Source of the DNA: JAGOMW01 sp964644075
Lineage (GTDB): Bacteria > Patescibacteriota > Gracilibacteria > BD1-5 > UBA2023
Assembly: GCA_964644075.1 (NCBI GenBank)
Contig: CAZXUQ010000002.1
Location: 62,001 to 126,000, forward strand
DNA length: 64,000 nt
Direction: 5' to 3'
The notes under the pieces were generated by a model that saw only the letters and a program-made list of their open reading frames with translations, was not told the origin of the DNA and did no database searches. The stretch's first letter is position 1. Every line of letters begins with the position of its first letter. Both the position numbers and the translations under genes were made by a program. Below are positions 52,833-63,121 of this stretch, piece by piece.

Positions 52833-53606
52833 TCGCTTATACGTTTTTTGTAAGCCCATATATATCGTTCTTCGTATCAAGAAGACGAGCTTCTTTTTGG
52901 AAGTAATACTTTAACAAGTGTCTCGGTTGGATGGCTGTATCCCATCGCTATGGCTGTTTGATCATAGATTTCAAAAAACCTACTGGCTAATTTATCTTTT
53001 TCCGGTCAAGACAATATCCATCGAGGATCTAACCACTTATTAATAAGAGATGGTTGTACATAGGCATACTCCAATCGTTTAAGACGGCAGAGCTCCTCTA
53101 TAATACTCACTGCGACTTTTTTCCAATCAAATTTCTCAAGTTCAGAGTTACCATGGATAGGAGGACCTTGCTTTCATCTGAATTTATTACTAAATAATTT
53201 TGTTCATTGAATCTGATGAATAAATAAGCCTGCATTTTTTCACCCCCACATAAGAATATCCAACTATAAAAAGTGGTACATTGTCAAAATAAAGCACAAG
53301 ATTATGTGGTCATTCCATATGTGTACCCTGTACATCTGTATTTAAAAGACTATACTTCTTCTTTCAACTATTGGGCTCATGATATCTATTTCACGAAAAG
53401 TAGCGCAATGAGTATTTATTTTTATCGACCTCTACTTTAGAAGAAAAATTAGACACTATATCACCTGGAAATCGGAGAAATAGCTCTACCCTCGATGCAT
53501 ATGCTCAAAGTAAAGATCATATTTTTCCTGGTAAATTCTTTCCTAATACACTGAGCTTATATCGAGCTCACTCAAAGCCATCACGATGTAACTCATCGTA
53601 TCACAT
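52814..53606 (-). pseudogene. Uncharacterised gene with an apparent +1 frameshift in a G run
   Basis: Two overlapping frames read as one protein. The first half (53606 to 53190, 138 aa, MGYDELHRDGFEGARY...) ends in TAG; the second (from about 53251 to 52814, 145 aa, with GLFIHQIQGTKLF) ends in TAA. A shift of one base in the C-run at 53243-53247 (GGGGG on the coding strand) would join YSYVG to GKNAGLF and give about 263 aa, which reads continuously in composition and codon use. Seven or more TGA codons. No family recognised. A sequencing error, a true mutation or programmed shifting are all possible. It follows the cNMP-binding gene by 11 nt. Confidence 0.5.
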
Positions 53607-53617
53607 AATTATAATAT

Positions 53618-54013
53618 TTACTTTTTCACTCTCTCCTGTATGCGCCTCATGACTTCCTTTTTCATGTCAGCACTATGTTCTCCGTGTTTGAAGAGCGTGA
53701 GGAAATCATCCTTGAGAAATACCTGGAGCTCGCAGTCCTCGACGACCTCTACAGTCGCTGTGCGTGGCTCGTCGGTGATGAGGGCGATCTCTCCGAAAAA
53801 TGCTCCCGCATCGAGTGTCGCTACCTCTTCCCCACCCTGGAGGACACGAAGTTTCCCCTGGACGACATAGTATGCACATCCATTGGACGCATCACCGACG
53901 GTGATGATTTTTTCTCAGGCTTTTCTATACTGAGTCTGACTCATGAGGAGAAAATATGATACCTGTGCTTCATCGAAACCATCGAAGATGTAGAGTTTTT
54001 TTGCTTCAGACAT
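53618..54013 (-). CDS. Cyclic nucleotide-binding domain protein, no output domain
   Basis: 131 aa. A single cNMP-binding (CRP-type) barrel: GDASNGCAYYVVQGKLRVL, then LDAGAFFGEIALITDEPRTATVE, the phosphate-binding cassette with Glu and Arg (GE...RTATV), ending in a short helix. There is no DNA-binding HTH, unlike CRP. Such stand-alone domains may act as regulatory subunits, or be incomplete sensors. One TGA (KAGEKI). A terminator-like region lies upstream. Confidence 0.85.
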
Positions 54014-54068
54014 AGAGAAAAATTAGTATACCTCTATGATAGCATATTTCGACGACGAGCGCAAATAA

Positions 54069-54098
54069 AAATCCCCCCAAGCATTTTGAGGAGATTTT
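54069..54098 (-). terminator. Terminator of the SH3-protein operon
   Basis: AATCTCCTCAAAA...GGGGGGATTTTTATTT on the minus strand, 8 nt after the stop of the 84-aa gene. Confidence 0.75.
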
Positions 54099-54105
54099 TG
54101 ATTAA

Positions 54106-54360
54106 TTAAGATTTTTTCATAGCTCTATCTATAAGCATATGACATTGTTCTCGAATATTGGAAATCTCGAGAACGTTCTTAGGGTCTCACCTTCTCTCTT
54201 CCAGAGTTACGATATAGTTTACAAATGCCTCTTTAAGGTCAGAATCATTCCCTAGAACTCTCGTAACTTTCAATAAATCATCTGCTTTTGGAAATTTTCT
54301 CTTAAGTTCAGCGAATGAAAGATTGATATCGTAAGGAGTGAATGAATTTGTATATTCCAT
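54106..54360 (-). CDS. Small uncharacterised protein, 84 aa
   Basis: Not recognised. Helical and acidic (FAELKRKFPKADDLLKVTRV). One TGA near the end adds a 27-residue tail (ERRGDPKNVLE). It follows the SH3-domain gene by 10 nt and precedes a terminator, so it is the last gene of that operon. Confidence 0.55.
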
Positions 54361-54370
54361 TTTTGATTTC

Positions 54371-55417
54371 TTATTTTGCAACTCGCTGAACCTTCTCGAT
54401 AGTGAGGAGATCTGAGCGAACATATCCACGAACGGTCCCTTCATCATTTCTGACCTCTGACCAGTTATCGACAGTAGCGATAACGTAGAGAGGATATCCT
54501 TCCCCGAGAGTTGTGACGATCGGAGCTGTATACCAAGGGTTCGAACGAATATTTGCATAGTGAACACCAACATGAGCGATGTCTGACCAGTATGCGTGAT
54601 CTGCCTGTTCGATACGGACGAGGTCGTTGGTATTGGGAGTGCGGAGGTATTGGCTCGCCATATATCCTGATGCCTTCCCTGTCGTATCTGCCTCGACTGT
54701 ATTTTCATTGGTATCTGTGACAGTAACCTCGGCTCACTCTACTTTTACCCATCCTGTCTCTTTACCATCGACGACGACAGCGTCATTACGCATGAGGTAG
54801 GCATTTGTACGAGACTCTCGTGATGCCTGTGCTCGCATACGAACACTACGGATAGCATTGGCAAATCGGATTTTTTGAGCCTTGAGCTGTTCGAGACGAT
54901 AATTCACGATATCTGTCGATGCGAGGTCGAGAAGAGGTCCACCAGAAAGATCAGGACCAGTGATCACATTTCCAGCGTTATCAGTATGGACACATCCAGG
55001 AAGGTTCGGTACTACATGAGAGATCGCATATCCACCATTTGAAAGTGATACTACCTGCATACCGTTACAATTGGTGACAGTAGATCCTGTCGATACAGCA
55101 CCAGTCTGGGCAACTGTAGTACCTGTAGAAGTCACAACACCAGTAGCGACCAGTGTACCTGTAGAAACCGTTGTTGTCTGAGTTTGAGTAATGACTGGAG
55201 TAGGAGCGACTGGGGCTGTCTTATTCACACACCCAGGAGTATTTGGTGCAACCTGACGGATCTCGAAACGCCCTGGAGCTACACGAACTACCTGCATACC
55301 ACTACAGTTCGTGACTACATTGACCTCAGCGCCATCCTGCAGTCCTGCATATCAGATATTGAGGAGAGAAAAAAGGCCCGCAAGGAGGAGAGAAAAAAGT
55401 ATTGCTTTCTTCGACAT
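54371..55417 (-). CDS. Secreted protein with internal repeat and bacterial SH3 domains
   Basis: 348 aa. Signal peptide (KKAILFSLLLAGLFSLLNIGYA) then two copies of a roughly 30-residue Cys repeat (VTNCSGMQVVRVAPG... and VTNCNGMQVVSLSNG..., both ending PN-x-PGCV), a Thr-rich spacer between them, then a helical segment (YRLEQLKAQKIRFANAIRS), and two SH3-like modules (ASRESRTNAYLM...GYMASQYL and HVGVHYANIRSNPW...GYVRSDLL). Such SH3 modules bind peptidoglycan peptides. Two TGA codons. The paired Cys in each repeat suggest disulfides. Confidence 0.72.
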
Positions 55418-55486
55418 ATATTGTGAAATTAGTTATAAACTAAGTTTTATAATACTAATTGTTTAAAAATGTCAAATTTATTTTAT

Positions 55487-55522
55487 AAAATCCCTCTTTT
55501 TCTGAATGAAGAGGGATTTCTT
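55487..55522 (-). terminator. Terminator of clpC
   Basis: AAATCCCTCTT...AAGAGGGATTT stem, T-rich downstream on the minus strand, about 27 nt beyond the clpC TAG stop. Confidence 0.85.
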
Positions 55523-55548
55523 TCGTATACAATTTCTCTACGGGAGTC

Positions 55549-58122
55549 CTATTTCCAGTCAAATGTGAGCTTCTTTTTTTCGACACTCATATGGACAGAT
55601 TTTCGAGATTTTTTCTCGACGAGAGCATCTGCGATAGCATCTTCGATCATATCCTGTATATAGCGCCTGACGGGACGAGCACCGTTTTCTGGATTGTACG
55701 TCTCAGCCACGATATGCGCGAGCACTTTTGGATCATAGGTAAAGCTGAGTTTCAGTCCTTTGAGCCTGTCCTCAAGTTCGGACAATTGTAAAACCACAAT
55801 TGATCGTAAAATCTTTTTATCCAGTGGATTAAAGACAATAGTTTTATCGATACGATTGAGAAACTCTGGTGCAAATACCTCTGTAAGTCACTTCAGTACT
55901 CGAGCACGGATCTCATCGTAGTCAGCGATGATTTTGCTTTCTTCTTTTTCTGTGGTTGAGAACCCGATTTTCTGAGCCTGACTGTTGAATTCATCACTTC
56001 CAACGTTGGATGTCATGACGACGATGGTGTTTTTGAAGTTTACCTTTCGTCCTTTTCCATCTGTGACTTCCCCGTCCTCGAGGATCTGGAGGAGGAGATT
56101 GTAGATGTCAAAATTTCCTTTTTCGATCTCATCAAAGAGGACGATCGAGTATGGTTTGCGTCTGACTTTTTCTGTGAGGAGTCCACCCTCTTCGTATCCC
56201 ACATATCAGGCGGTCGTACCGATGAGTTTCGAGGCACTCGAGCGATCCTGATACTCACTCATATCGATTTTGATGAGGGCTTTTGGATCAGAGAAAAATT
56301 CTTCTGCGAGAACCTTTACCAGTTCAGTTTTTCCGACTCCTGTCGGACCGAGGAAGAGAAATGATCCGATCGGACGATTGGTTTTCGAGATTCCGACACG
56401 AGATCGTTTGAGAGATGAAACAATCGAGTCGATCGCTTCATCCTGGCCGACGATACGCTTTTTGAGCGTGACACCGAGATTCCGAAGTTTAGAAAGATCT
56501 TCTTTTTCGAGATTTTTGAGTGGTACTCCTGTCATTTGATGGATCACACGCTGGACATCAGCTGAGGTGATATGGAGACGATTTTTGCGTGGGATCACAC
56601 GTTTTTTCTTTTTCTCATCAGCGAGAGAGAGGAGTTTATCCATTTCTCGCTTTTTAGTGAGTGCTTTTTGGTATTGCTGAGAGATGAGAAAATTCCCCAT
56701 TTCTGCCTTGAGCTTCTGGATATCTTCACGGATCTCCTCGACTTCTGACGTATCGACAGAGTAGGTCATACTCTTCACGCTACACGCCTCATCGATGAGG
56801 TCGATCGCCTTGTCTGGAAGAAATCGGTCTGTGATATAGCGAGTGGAGAGTGCTACAGCATCTTCGATCGCATCATCGTCGATGATGAGGTTATGGAAAT
56901 CTTCAAATGTCGATCGAAGCCCAGAGATGATATCAATAGCCGTCGAAAAATCTGGCTCTGGGACATCGACTTTTTGAAATCGGCGCTCAAGAGCACTATC
57001 TTTTTCGATATATTTCTGATATTCCGAGAGCGTCGTCGCACCGATGAGACAGATCTCACCGCGAGCCATAGCTGGTTTCAGGATATTGGCAGCATCGAGT
57101 GTCCCCTCAGCTCCTCCTGCTCAGATAATCGTATGGATCTCGTCGATAAAGAGGATGACTTCGTTTTCGATTTTCGATGCTTCATCGATCACCTGTTTGA
57201 GGCGTCACTCGAACTCACCTCGATACTTGGTACCCGCGACCATGAGGGAGAGATCGACTGAGATGATACGTTTATCTCGCATAGCAAAGGGTACTTCCCC
57301 GAGAGCGATCTGGCGCGCAAGTCACTCGACGACAGCAGTCTTTCCGACTCCTGGATCTCACACAAGACATGGATTATTTTTCGTCTTACGATTGAGGATA
57401 GAGATAAGCCTGTCGATTTCTGTATTTCGTCCGATCACAGGGTCGATTTTTCCTGATCGTGCTTTCTCCGTGAGATCCTGTCCGAAAAAATCCAGTGCTG
57501 GAGTTTTTGAGTCTTTTTTGTCCTGTGGTTTATTTTGAGAAAATGGATTTTGAGCATTTATAGAACCATTATTGTCCGTTTTTGCACCATTTTTCGGAGA
57601 GAATGTATCCTCAAGCATCTTCATAATCTCTTCGATCGGGGCAAAGATCTCTCCTGAAGCTCCAGGATCACGAGCGCCTGCGATGAGGGTATTGATCTCG
57701 ATGACCTGTGTCTCGAAGTCCTTCGGAGATATACCGACGAAATCCAATGCCTGATAAAACCAGTTCTCGCTTTCTGTTCGAAAGAGTGCGAGGAGAAAAT
57801 CTTCGATTCCTGCTTGAGATTTCTGGAAACTCGCTGCGATCTTTACACTCATGACGATGAGCTGCTTCATGCGCTCAGAGATACCGATATAGTGACCATC
57901 TCGGGGTGTCGCTGAGACAAATGGTGGACGAGAGAGAACATCGATAAAAATCGTCTCAGAAAGCCCAAAACTCGTAAAAAGATCATAGATATTCCCTGTT
58001 TTTACTGATGCAATCTGGATGAGGACATCTTCTGGGAGGATTTCCTTATGTCAGAACTGGCGTACACGGTTTTCCGCTGCGAGCATGACATTTTTATATT
58101 CTTCGTTGAATTGGTTGAGCAT
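55549..58122 (-). CDS. clpC: ATP-dependent Clp protease ATP-binding subunit ClpC
   Basis: 857 aa. Hsp100 unfoldase feeding ClpP. N-terminal Clp_N region, first ATPase with Walker A GDPGVGKTAVVEG (the G of LVGDPG is TGA), RGEFEGRLKQ, GATTLSEYQKYIEKD; a short middle helix pair (EDIQKLKAEMGN) like the UVR region of ClpC rather than the long ClpB coil; second ATPase LGPTGVGKTELVKVLAEEFF, LIGTTAGYVGYEEGG (conserved G by TGA) and the ClpP-docking loop KIGF near residue 755. No TGA-based stop anywhere. ClpB is excluded by the short middle domain and the IGF loop. Confidence 0.9.
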
Positions 58123-58270
58123 AAGAGTGACGATAATGTAAATTTTTCGTGAAAGATTGTATAGAGAATTGGTATTTTTTCAATCCTTCCTGGGGCTATA
58201 GTACCAGTTTTTCTGCCATTTCACCACTATTTTCCCTTGCACAATAACTATCATCATGTAGTGCTTATCC

Positions 58271-58306
58271 TTGCATTTCCGAGAGACTCCATACAATGGA
58301 ATGCAA
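58271..58306. repeat. Inverted repeat upstream of the response-regulator gene
   Basis: TTGCATTTCC and GGAATGCAA arms, 17 nt apart, about 45 bp ahead of the response-regulator ATG. Possible operator or RNA hairpin. Confidence 0.45.
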
Positions 58307-58352
58307 ATTGAGTACATAAAGTTTTACTTTTTACTCCTCACTCTTCACTCAT

Positions 58353-59018
58353 ATGCATATCTTCCTCGTCGAAGACGACTCTGGTATCATCACGCCACTC
58401 TCAGCCTACCTCGAGAAATCTGGACATACGGTCACGACATGTATGGATGGAGCACTCGCTCTCGATGCATTCACGACAGTGAAACCCCAGCTCGTCATCC
58501 TCGATCTCAATCTCCCTGGGAAAAATGGAGTCGAGATCTGTCGAGAAATCCGTGCGATATCAAAAACTCCTATCATCATCTTATCTGCTCGCGAAAGCGA
58601 AGATGATAAAGTTACCCTCCTCGAACTCGGGGCTGATGATTATGTAGCAAAGCCATTTAGCCCTCGGGAGCTCGTTGCCCGCATGGCAGCCGTCGCCAAG
58701 CGCGCAGAGGAAAAAAAGGAAGTCAAAAATGGAAAAAATCTCGTCCTCCGTGATATCGAGATCGATGCGAAAAATCATATCGCGACTCTTTCCTGAGAGG
58801 AGCTCGTACTGACGAAGACAGAGTTCGCCATCCTCGAATATCTCATCAAAAATATGAAAGGTGTCATCAAGCGAGAGTCGCTCATGAAGGATATCATCGG
58901 GTATGAGAACTACGTCTACGATCGTACGATCGATACTCATATCAAAAACCTCCGAAAAAAACTCGAAGGTGCTATCGAGATCGAGACGATCAGAGGTGTG
59001 GGGTATCGAGTACGCTAA
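58353..59018 (+). CDS. OmpR/PhoB-family response regulator
   Basis: 221 aa. Receiver domain: HIFLVEDDSGI (acidic pocket), LVILDLNLPGKNG (phosphoacceptor Asp), IIILSARESEDDKV and DDYVAKPFSPREL (conserved Lys). C-terminal winged helix: LTKTEFAILEYLIKN and YDRTIDTHIKNLRKKLEG, the OmpR recognition helix. One TGA (LSGEELVL). No histidine kinase is adjacent, so its partner lies elsewhere. Its stop overlaps the convergent 78-aa gene by 4 nt. Confidence 0.92.
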
Positions 59019-59251
59019 GCATCCGGATTTCTAACATGCTCAAGCCATACTTCTTGCGCTCTTTGACTATCCACAGCATATCAATGGCCTTCTGCATCGT
59101 CGAAACATCTATTCAATCGTCACTTACATTCATCAGTAAGAGATCTTACTTTTAATCTAGGATCTCGAATTTGAGGAAAAGCAGCTCCAAGGACCAGTGC
59201 GACCCGCTGATCTTTAATTTCCTCTTCTGTAAGAATCTCCAATTCAGTCAT
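59015..59251 (-). CDS. Small protein, 78 aa, helical
   Basis: Not recognised. Acidic-polar, predicted helical (LEILTEEEIKDQRVALVLGA and VDSQRAQEVWLEHVRN). Two TGA codons. The only adjacent feature is the response regulator it overlaps at the stop (CTAA). Real by frame continuity and spacing; function unknown. Confidence 0.5.
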
Positions 59252-59406
59252 AGGATTTCACTAAAAATATAAATTTTAGTTATTTTAGTCTCACTATCTA
59301 TTTTGTCAAATACTTTTTTCAGTTTATAATATCCTTTGCAAAAAGATGACTTCGGATTACAATTCCTATCTCTCCTAGACTTTATTCTTAGACTTAGGTT
59401 CTACTT

Positions 59407-60663
59407 ATGCTCAAGATCTCCTGACCACAATCACTGTCCTGAACTGTAAAAATCTCCGGATCAAAAAACTCTGCACTTCCTCTCATCGCTGCAGGATTAT
59501 TTTTCGATCACTTCACTCTCCACAATGTCCCAAAGATCGGTGATGTTCTCACATTTCTCTCGATCATCGAGTCGCTCTGAGTGACTGTGACCTGGGATGG
59601 GAACACACTTTTCCTCGACAACTCGAAGATGTCCATCGAGCATATGGACAGAGAAAAGATTAAAAAGATCCGTGTCGGTATCCTCCTCTTCCCTGCTCTT
59701 CTTGCGAGATTTGGTGCTCTCGAAATTCCCTACCCTGGTGGATGTAATATCGGGAAGCGTCCTATAGACGAGCACCTCAATGCCTTCACAGGATTTGGCT
59801 ATGAAAATATGTGAGAAGGAGAAAATATCTCGTTCCAATGAGTCGATCACGGGAAATCAATCACTCTCAGAGGATATTTTTCTGTCACTGCCACAGAAAA
59901 CATCATCATGATGGCATCACACAGAAAAGGAGAAACTCGTATCATCCTCGCTGCTATCGAACCACACGTACTCTCTCTTGTTGATTTTTATAGAAGTATC
60001 GGGGTGGATATCGAGATCACTCATGATCATACGATCATCATCCACGGAAAAGAGTACGATACTCATCGAGGGGAAGGGACAGTGATACACGATTATATAG
60101 AAAGTGGGACATTTGTGATACTGGGTGCGCTGACTGCAGAGCCATCTATCCGTATAGAAAATGCTCGGATCCAAGACCTGACAGCATTTCTCTCGAAGTG
60201 TCATGAGGCGTGAGTCCGATACGACCTAAAAAATGAGGAAGATGCTATCATCGTCTACAACTCTCGCTCATCTCTGCGTCCGACTCATATCCAGACGAAT
60301 ATATTCCCAGGATTTCCGACGGATCTCCAGTCACCATTTGCCCTCATGCTCACTCAGGCAGAGGGGATTTCTCGTGTGCATGAGGTTCTCTTCGAAGGGC
60401 GCCTCAATTGGCTTATTGAAATCGAGAAGATGAAAGGGCATATCGCTATCATGAACCCTCATGAAGCGATGATATTTGGTCGTACACATCTGCGCGGGAC
60501 GACTGTATCATCATGGGATCTGAGAGCCTGAGTGACGATGATCCTCGCGGGGATGATCGCTCGCGGTGAAACACTCATCACCAATGTAGAGTACATCGAA
60601 CGTGGCTACGAAGATATCGTAGGAAAGATCGCGAAGCTCGGTGGTGTGATCGAGAAAGTATAA
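59407..60663 (+). CDS. murA: UDP-N-acetylglucosamine 1-carboxyvinyltransferase
   Basis: 418 aa. First committed step of peptidoglycan synthesis, adding enolpyruvate to UDP-GlcNAc. SGSKNSALPLIAAGL (substrate loop), RVGILLFPALLARFG, and YPGGCNIGKRPIDEHL with the catalytic Cys (Cys115 in E. coli numbering) are present, as is LRGTTVSSWDLRAGVTMILAG near the C-terminus. Six or more TGA codons, including the second Gly after SISGP-type start. The start at 59407 gives MLKISGPQSLSGTVK. The catalytic Cys makes it fosfomycin-sensitive in principle. Confidence 0.92.
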
Positions 60664-60673
60664 TATCTTCCCT

Positions 60674-60862
60674 ATGTGATACTGAGACTATACCCCATCT
60701 GGAAATCACTCGAAGAAACCTCTCACGAGAAAACAGCTCGCCAAGGCTCGTGAGGCGTATGAAAAAGCTGATATGATAACGATGCATGTGAAGTCTCTCG
60801 AAGCACGAGAAGAACAAAATGCAGAAGAAGAAATCAAAAAACTCGACTCTCTTTCTCTCTAG
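60674..60862 (+). CDS. Small protein, 62 aa, basic then acidic
   Basis: Follows murA by 10 nt. Basic N-terminal half (KKPLTRKQLAKAREAYEKAD) and acidic C-terminal helix (EAREEQNAEEEIKKLDS), no family. Two TGA codons at the start (ATG TGA TAC TGA). Ends TAG, sharing CTAG with the convergent acyltransferase stop. Confidence 0.5.
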
Positions 60863-61971
60863 GAGGGTTTTTTTATATATTTCTCTAGGGTTTTCTCCAC
60901 TCCATAAGCAATACTTACAGAAATAACAAGAGATACTATACTAAAAAATATCCAATTATGGTTTGATAATTGCTCATTTATAAAAATATACTTCCTCAGG
61001 AGAATAATAACAAGCATATGAAATAAATAGAGTGAGTACGATATACGGGAAAAGAACGAGAGTATTTTATTATCCATATACTTCCCCATGTACTGGGAAA
61101 ATGTAAGTGAGAGTATCATCACCGTGATAAGGAGTGTCGTCCATGGGAAATGATACGGACCATGTGGGAAACTATAGCTCCAGTCCTGACTCTCTCGTAT
61201 AGAAAATATAAAATACACCAGGAGACTCGATGCAAAGAGGAAAAGCATATCAAAATAGATATGAGCCTGTGTCTCTTTTCGTCGCATCCACTCGATAACC
61301 CCTCAGAGAATAAGTCCGATCATAAAATGGAGACCAAAGAGAAATGGATTGTACGTGGGGAACCATTCTCCTACGATGCCACTCCCCTGAGTCCATGGAA
61401 GTCACACCCAGAGAAAATGGAGTCACATGAGGAGAGTAATGATTGTGAGGATATATGGAACGAGTAATCTTGGACTCATCCTAAGTGAACCAATCATGAC
61501 GATAGAGACCAGGATCCATCCTATCATATCATACGAGACGAACCAGAGTGGACCATTCCACTCGACTGGAAAAAATGTGAGAGGTGATACCCAGGTCGTG
61601 AATGTAAAGCCAGAAAAGAGTCTCAAAAAATCTCCCATACGAACCCCATCGACAAGGGCAACAATCCCAAATGTCAAAATGAGGGCGAGGTAGTACGCTG
61701 GAGCAATCCGCCAAAAACGGTCTCGAAGCGATGGGAGAAATCGTGGTGCAAGCGCAATATCTCCGCCGTAGTATCGCCAGTACGAGAGGGACCTGAGCAG
61801 TCCTGAAAGCACGAAAAATATGCTTACGACAAACACAAGATGCTCAGTAAATTGATAGAGGTCCCAGCTCCATTTCGCTAGATTTTGTATACTACGAAAC
61901 TGGTTCAGGTGGTAGAGCACCACAGTGATAGCAGCGAGACCACGAAGTCCTGTAATTCATGAGAGTTTCAT
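60859..61971 (-). CDS. Acyltransferase 3 family membrane protein
   Basis: 370 aa, about ten membrane helices. Opens KLSGITGLRGLAAITVVLYHL, the acyltransferase-3 signature with the catalytic His in helix 1, and has PSLRDRFWRIAPAYYLALI soon after. These proteins O-acylate sugars of surface polysaccharides or peptidoglycan. Two clusters of TGA, at the first codons and at about residue 184. The stop is TAG, shared with the 62-aa gene. Confidence 0.85.
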
Positions 61972-62007
61972 GAGATGACTATACGAAAAGTAGGGGAAAA
62001 TCCAACC

Positions 62008-62439
62008 CTATATGAGAAATAGTATATCTTTTCTCATGCACAGATCCGCTTTTTTAGGAGTAGTAAAAACAAGATCCATATCAGCTCAGATAGCAACATA
62101 GGAATCTTTCGGCATTTTTATTATAACTTTTCCCGTATTGGGATCAAAGAAAAATGGAAATCAGTATCTCATGGCAAAATCAATAACTTGATCTTCCGTC
62201 ATAGAAAAATCTTGAGCAGGAGAAAAATTTCTCGGTACCTTTCTATAATTTGTTAGATTATGAGGATTATCTAGGACTCATGACGGACTACAGAGCCTTA
62301 CTGGTGTACGAAAAACAAGTTCAACAAAACCCCCAGTTCTGGTTTGAACATTTTTTATATGATTTGAGTTACCCAAAGCATTTCATGTCATCGGGAGACT
62401 GAGAGCAAGAGCAGAGAGTGTATGGATAAGTTGTTTCAT
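62008..62439 (-). CDS. Small secreted protein, 143 aa
   Basis: Signal peptide (KQLIHTLSALALSLPMTGNALG) then about 120 residues of mixed beta/polar sequence with two Cys (RLCSPSG, DLCMRKD) that could pair. No family recognised. Four TGA codons, one in the signal peptide. It follows the YkgJ-like gene by 8 nt and precedes the acyltransferase. Exported by sequence; role unknown. Confidence 0.55.
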
Positions 62440-62447
62440 AACTAGTA

Positions 62448-63032
62448 TTATAGTAAAGCTTCTTTCTGTCTTTCTTCGATTTGAGCTCTTTCCAGAGCAG
62501 TATACCACCTCTTTGGATAAAGATAGTCTTGCCATAACAAGCGAGCTTCGAGAGGATTTTTTGTTTCTATTTGTTCGAGTATATAGGAAATATGTTCACG
62601 AATATCGAAAATCTGGGAATCATTTAACGGTTCTACAAACGCATCTGCCCCTAGAAGATCTGCAACGTAATCCCTTGCATGATTGAGACAGGTAGCGATG
62701 AGCTGATGATCTGTATGAGATGAGTTATTGTTTCATTCATTTTTTACTGCGTAATTTATATTCAATCCTCTTTTCCTCGCCCAATCAAGAACAATGGGTC
62801 ACACTGAAAAACAAGAAAATTCTGAACAGATAAAGAAGCCAAAACTATCTCGAGAATCATAAATACGACACTGATTTCAGTCAAGATGGGTACAAGAAAT
62901 ATTCTGCTCTTTTATGGGTATTCCCTTAAAGGTGAATGGTTTGGCAGGTTTTTCAATCTCATATACCCTGCAACAAAGAGCATTACATTGCCCACATGGA
63001 TCCTGATATGTACCTGTACTTAGATTCAACAT
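62448..63032 (-). CDS. YkgJ-family Cys-cluster protein
   Basis: 194 aa. N-terminal DPCGQCNALCCRVYEI (CxxCxxxCC) and later NQCRIYDSRDSFGFFICSEFSCF are the Cys pattern of the YkgJ/UPF0153 family, thought to bind zinc or an iron-sulfur cluster. The C-terminal half is helical. Three TGA codons. The ATG at 63030-63032 is 89 bp from the helicase start on the opposite strand. Biochemical role unknown. Confidence 0.72.
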
Positions 63033-63109
63033 GATAAATATTATTTTAGTATTTTATTATTTTTGTCAATATAAATTTTTGCTTCTATTCGAGTTATAGT
63101 GGTTTTCCA

Positions 63110-63115
63110 TATAAT
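63110..63115 (+). promoter_or_regulatory. -10 box of the UvrD-type helicase gene, leaderless
   Basis: TATAAT ends 6 nt before the ATG at 63122; a -35 box is weak. Confidence 0.45.
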
Positions 63116-63121
63116 AAGCTC

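Noticed and set aside
60841..60880. Terminator after the 62-aa gene (AGGAGGGTTTTTTT)
   Set aside because: A T-run is present, but the inverted repeat before it is too short and mismatched to call.
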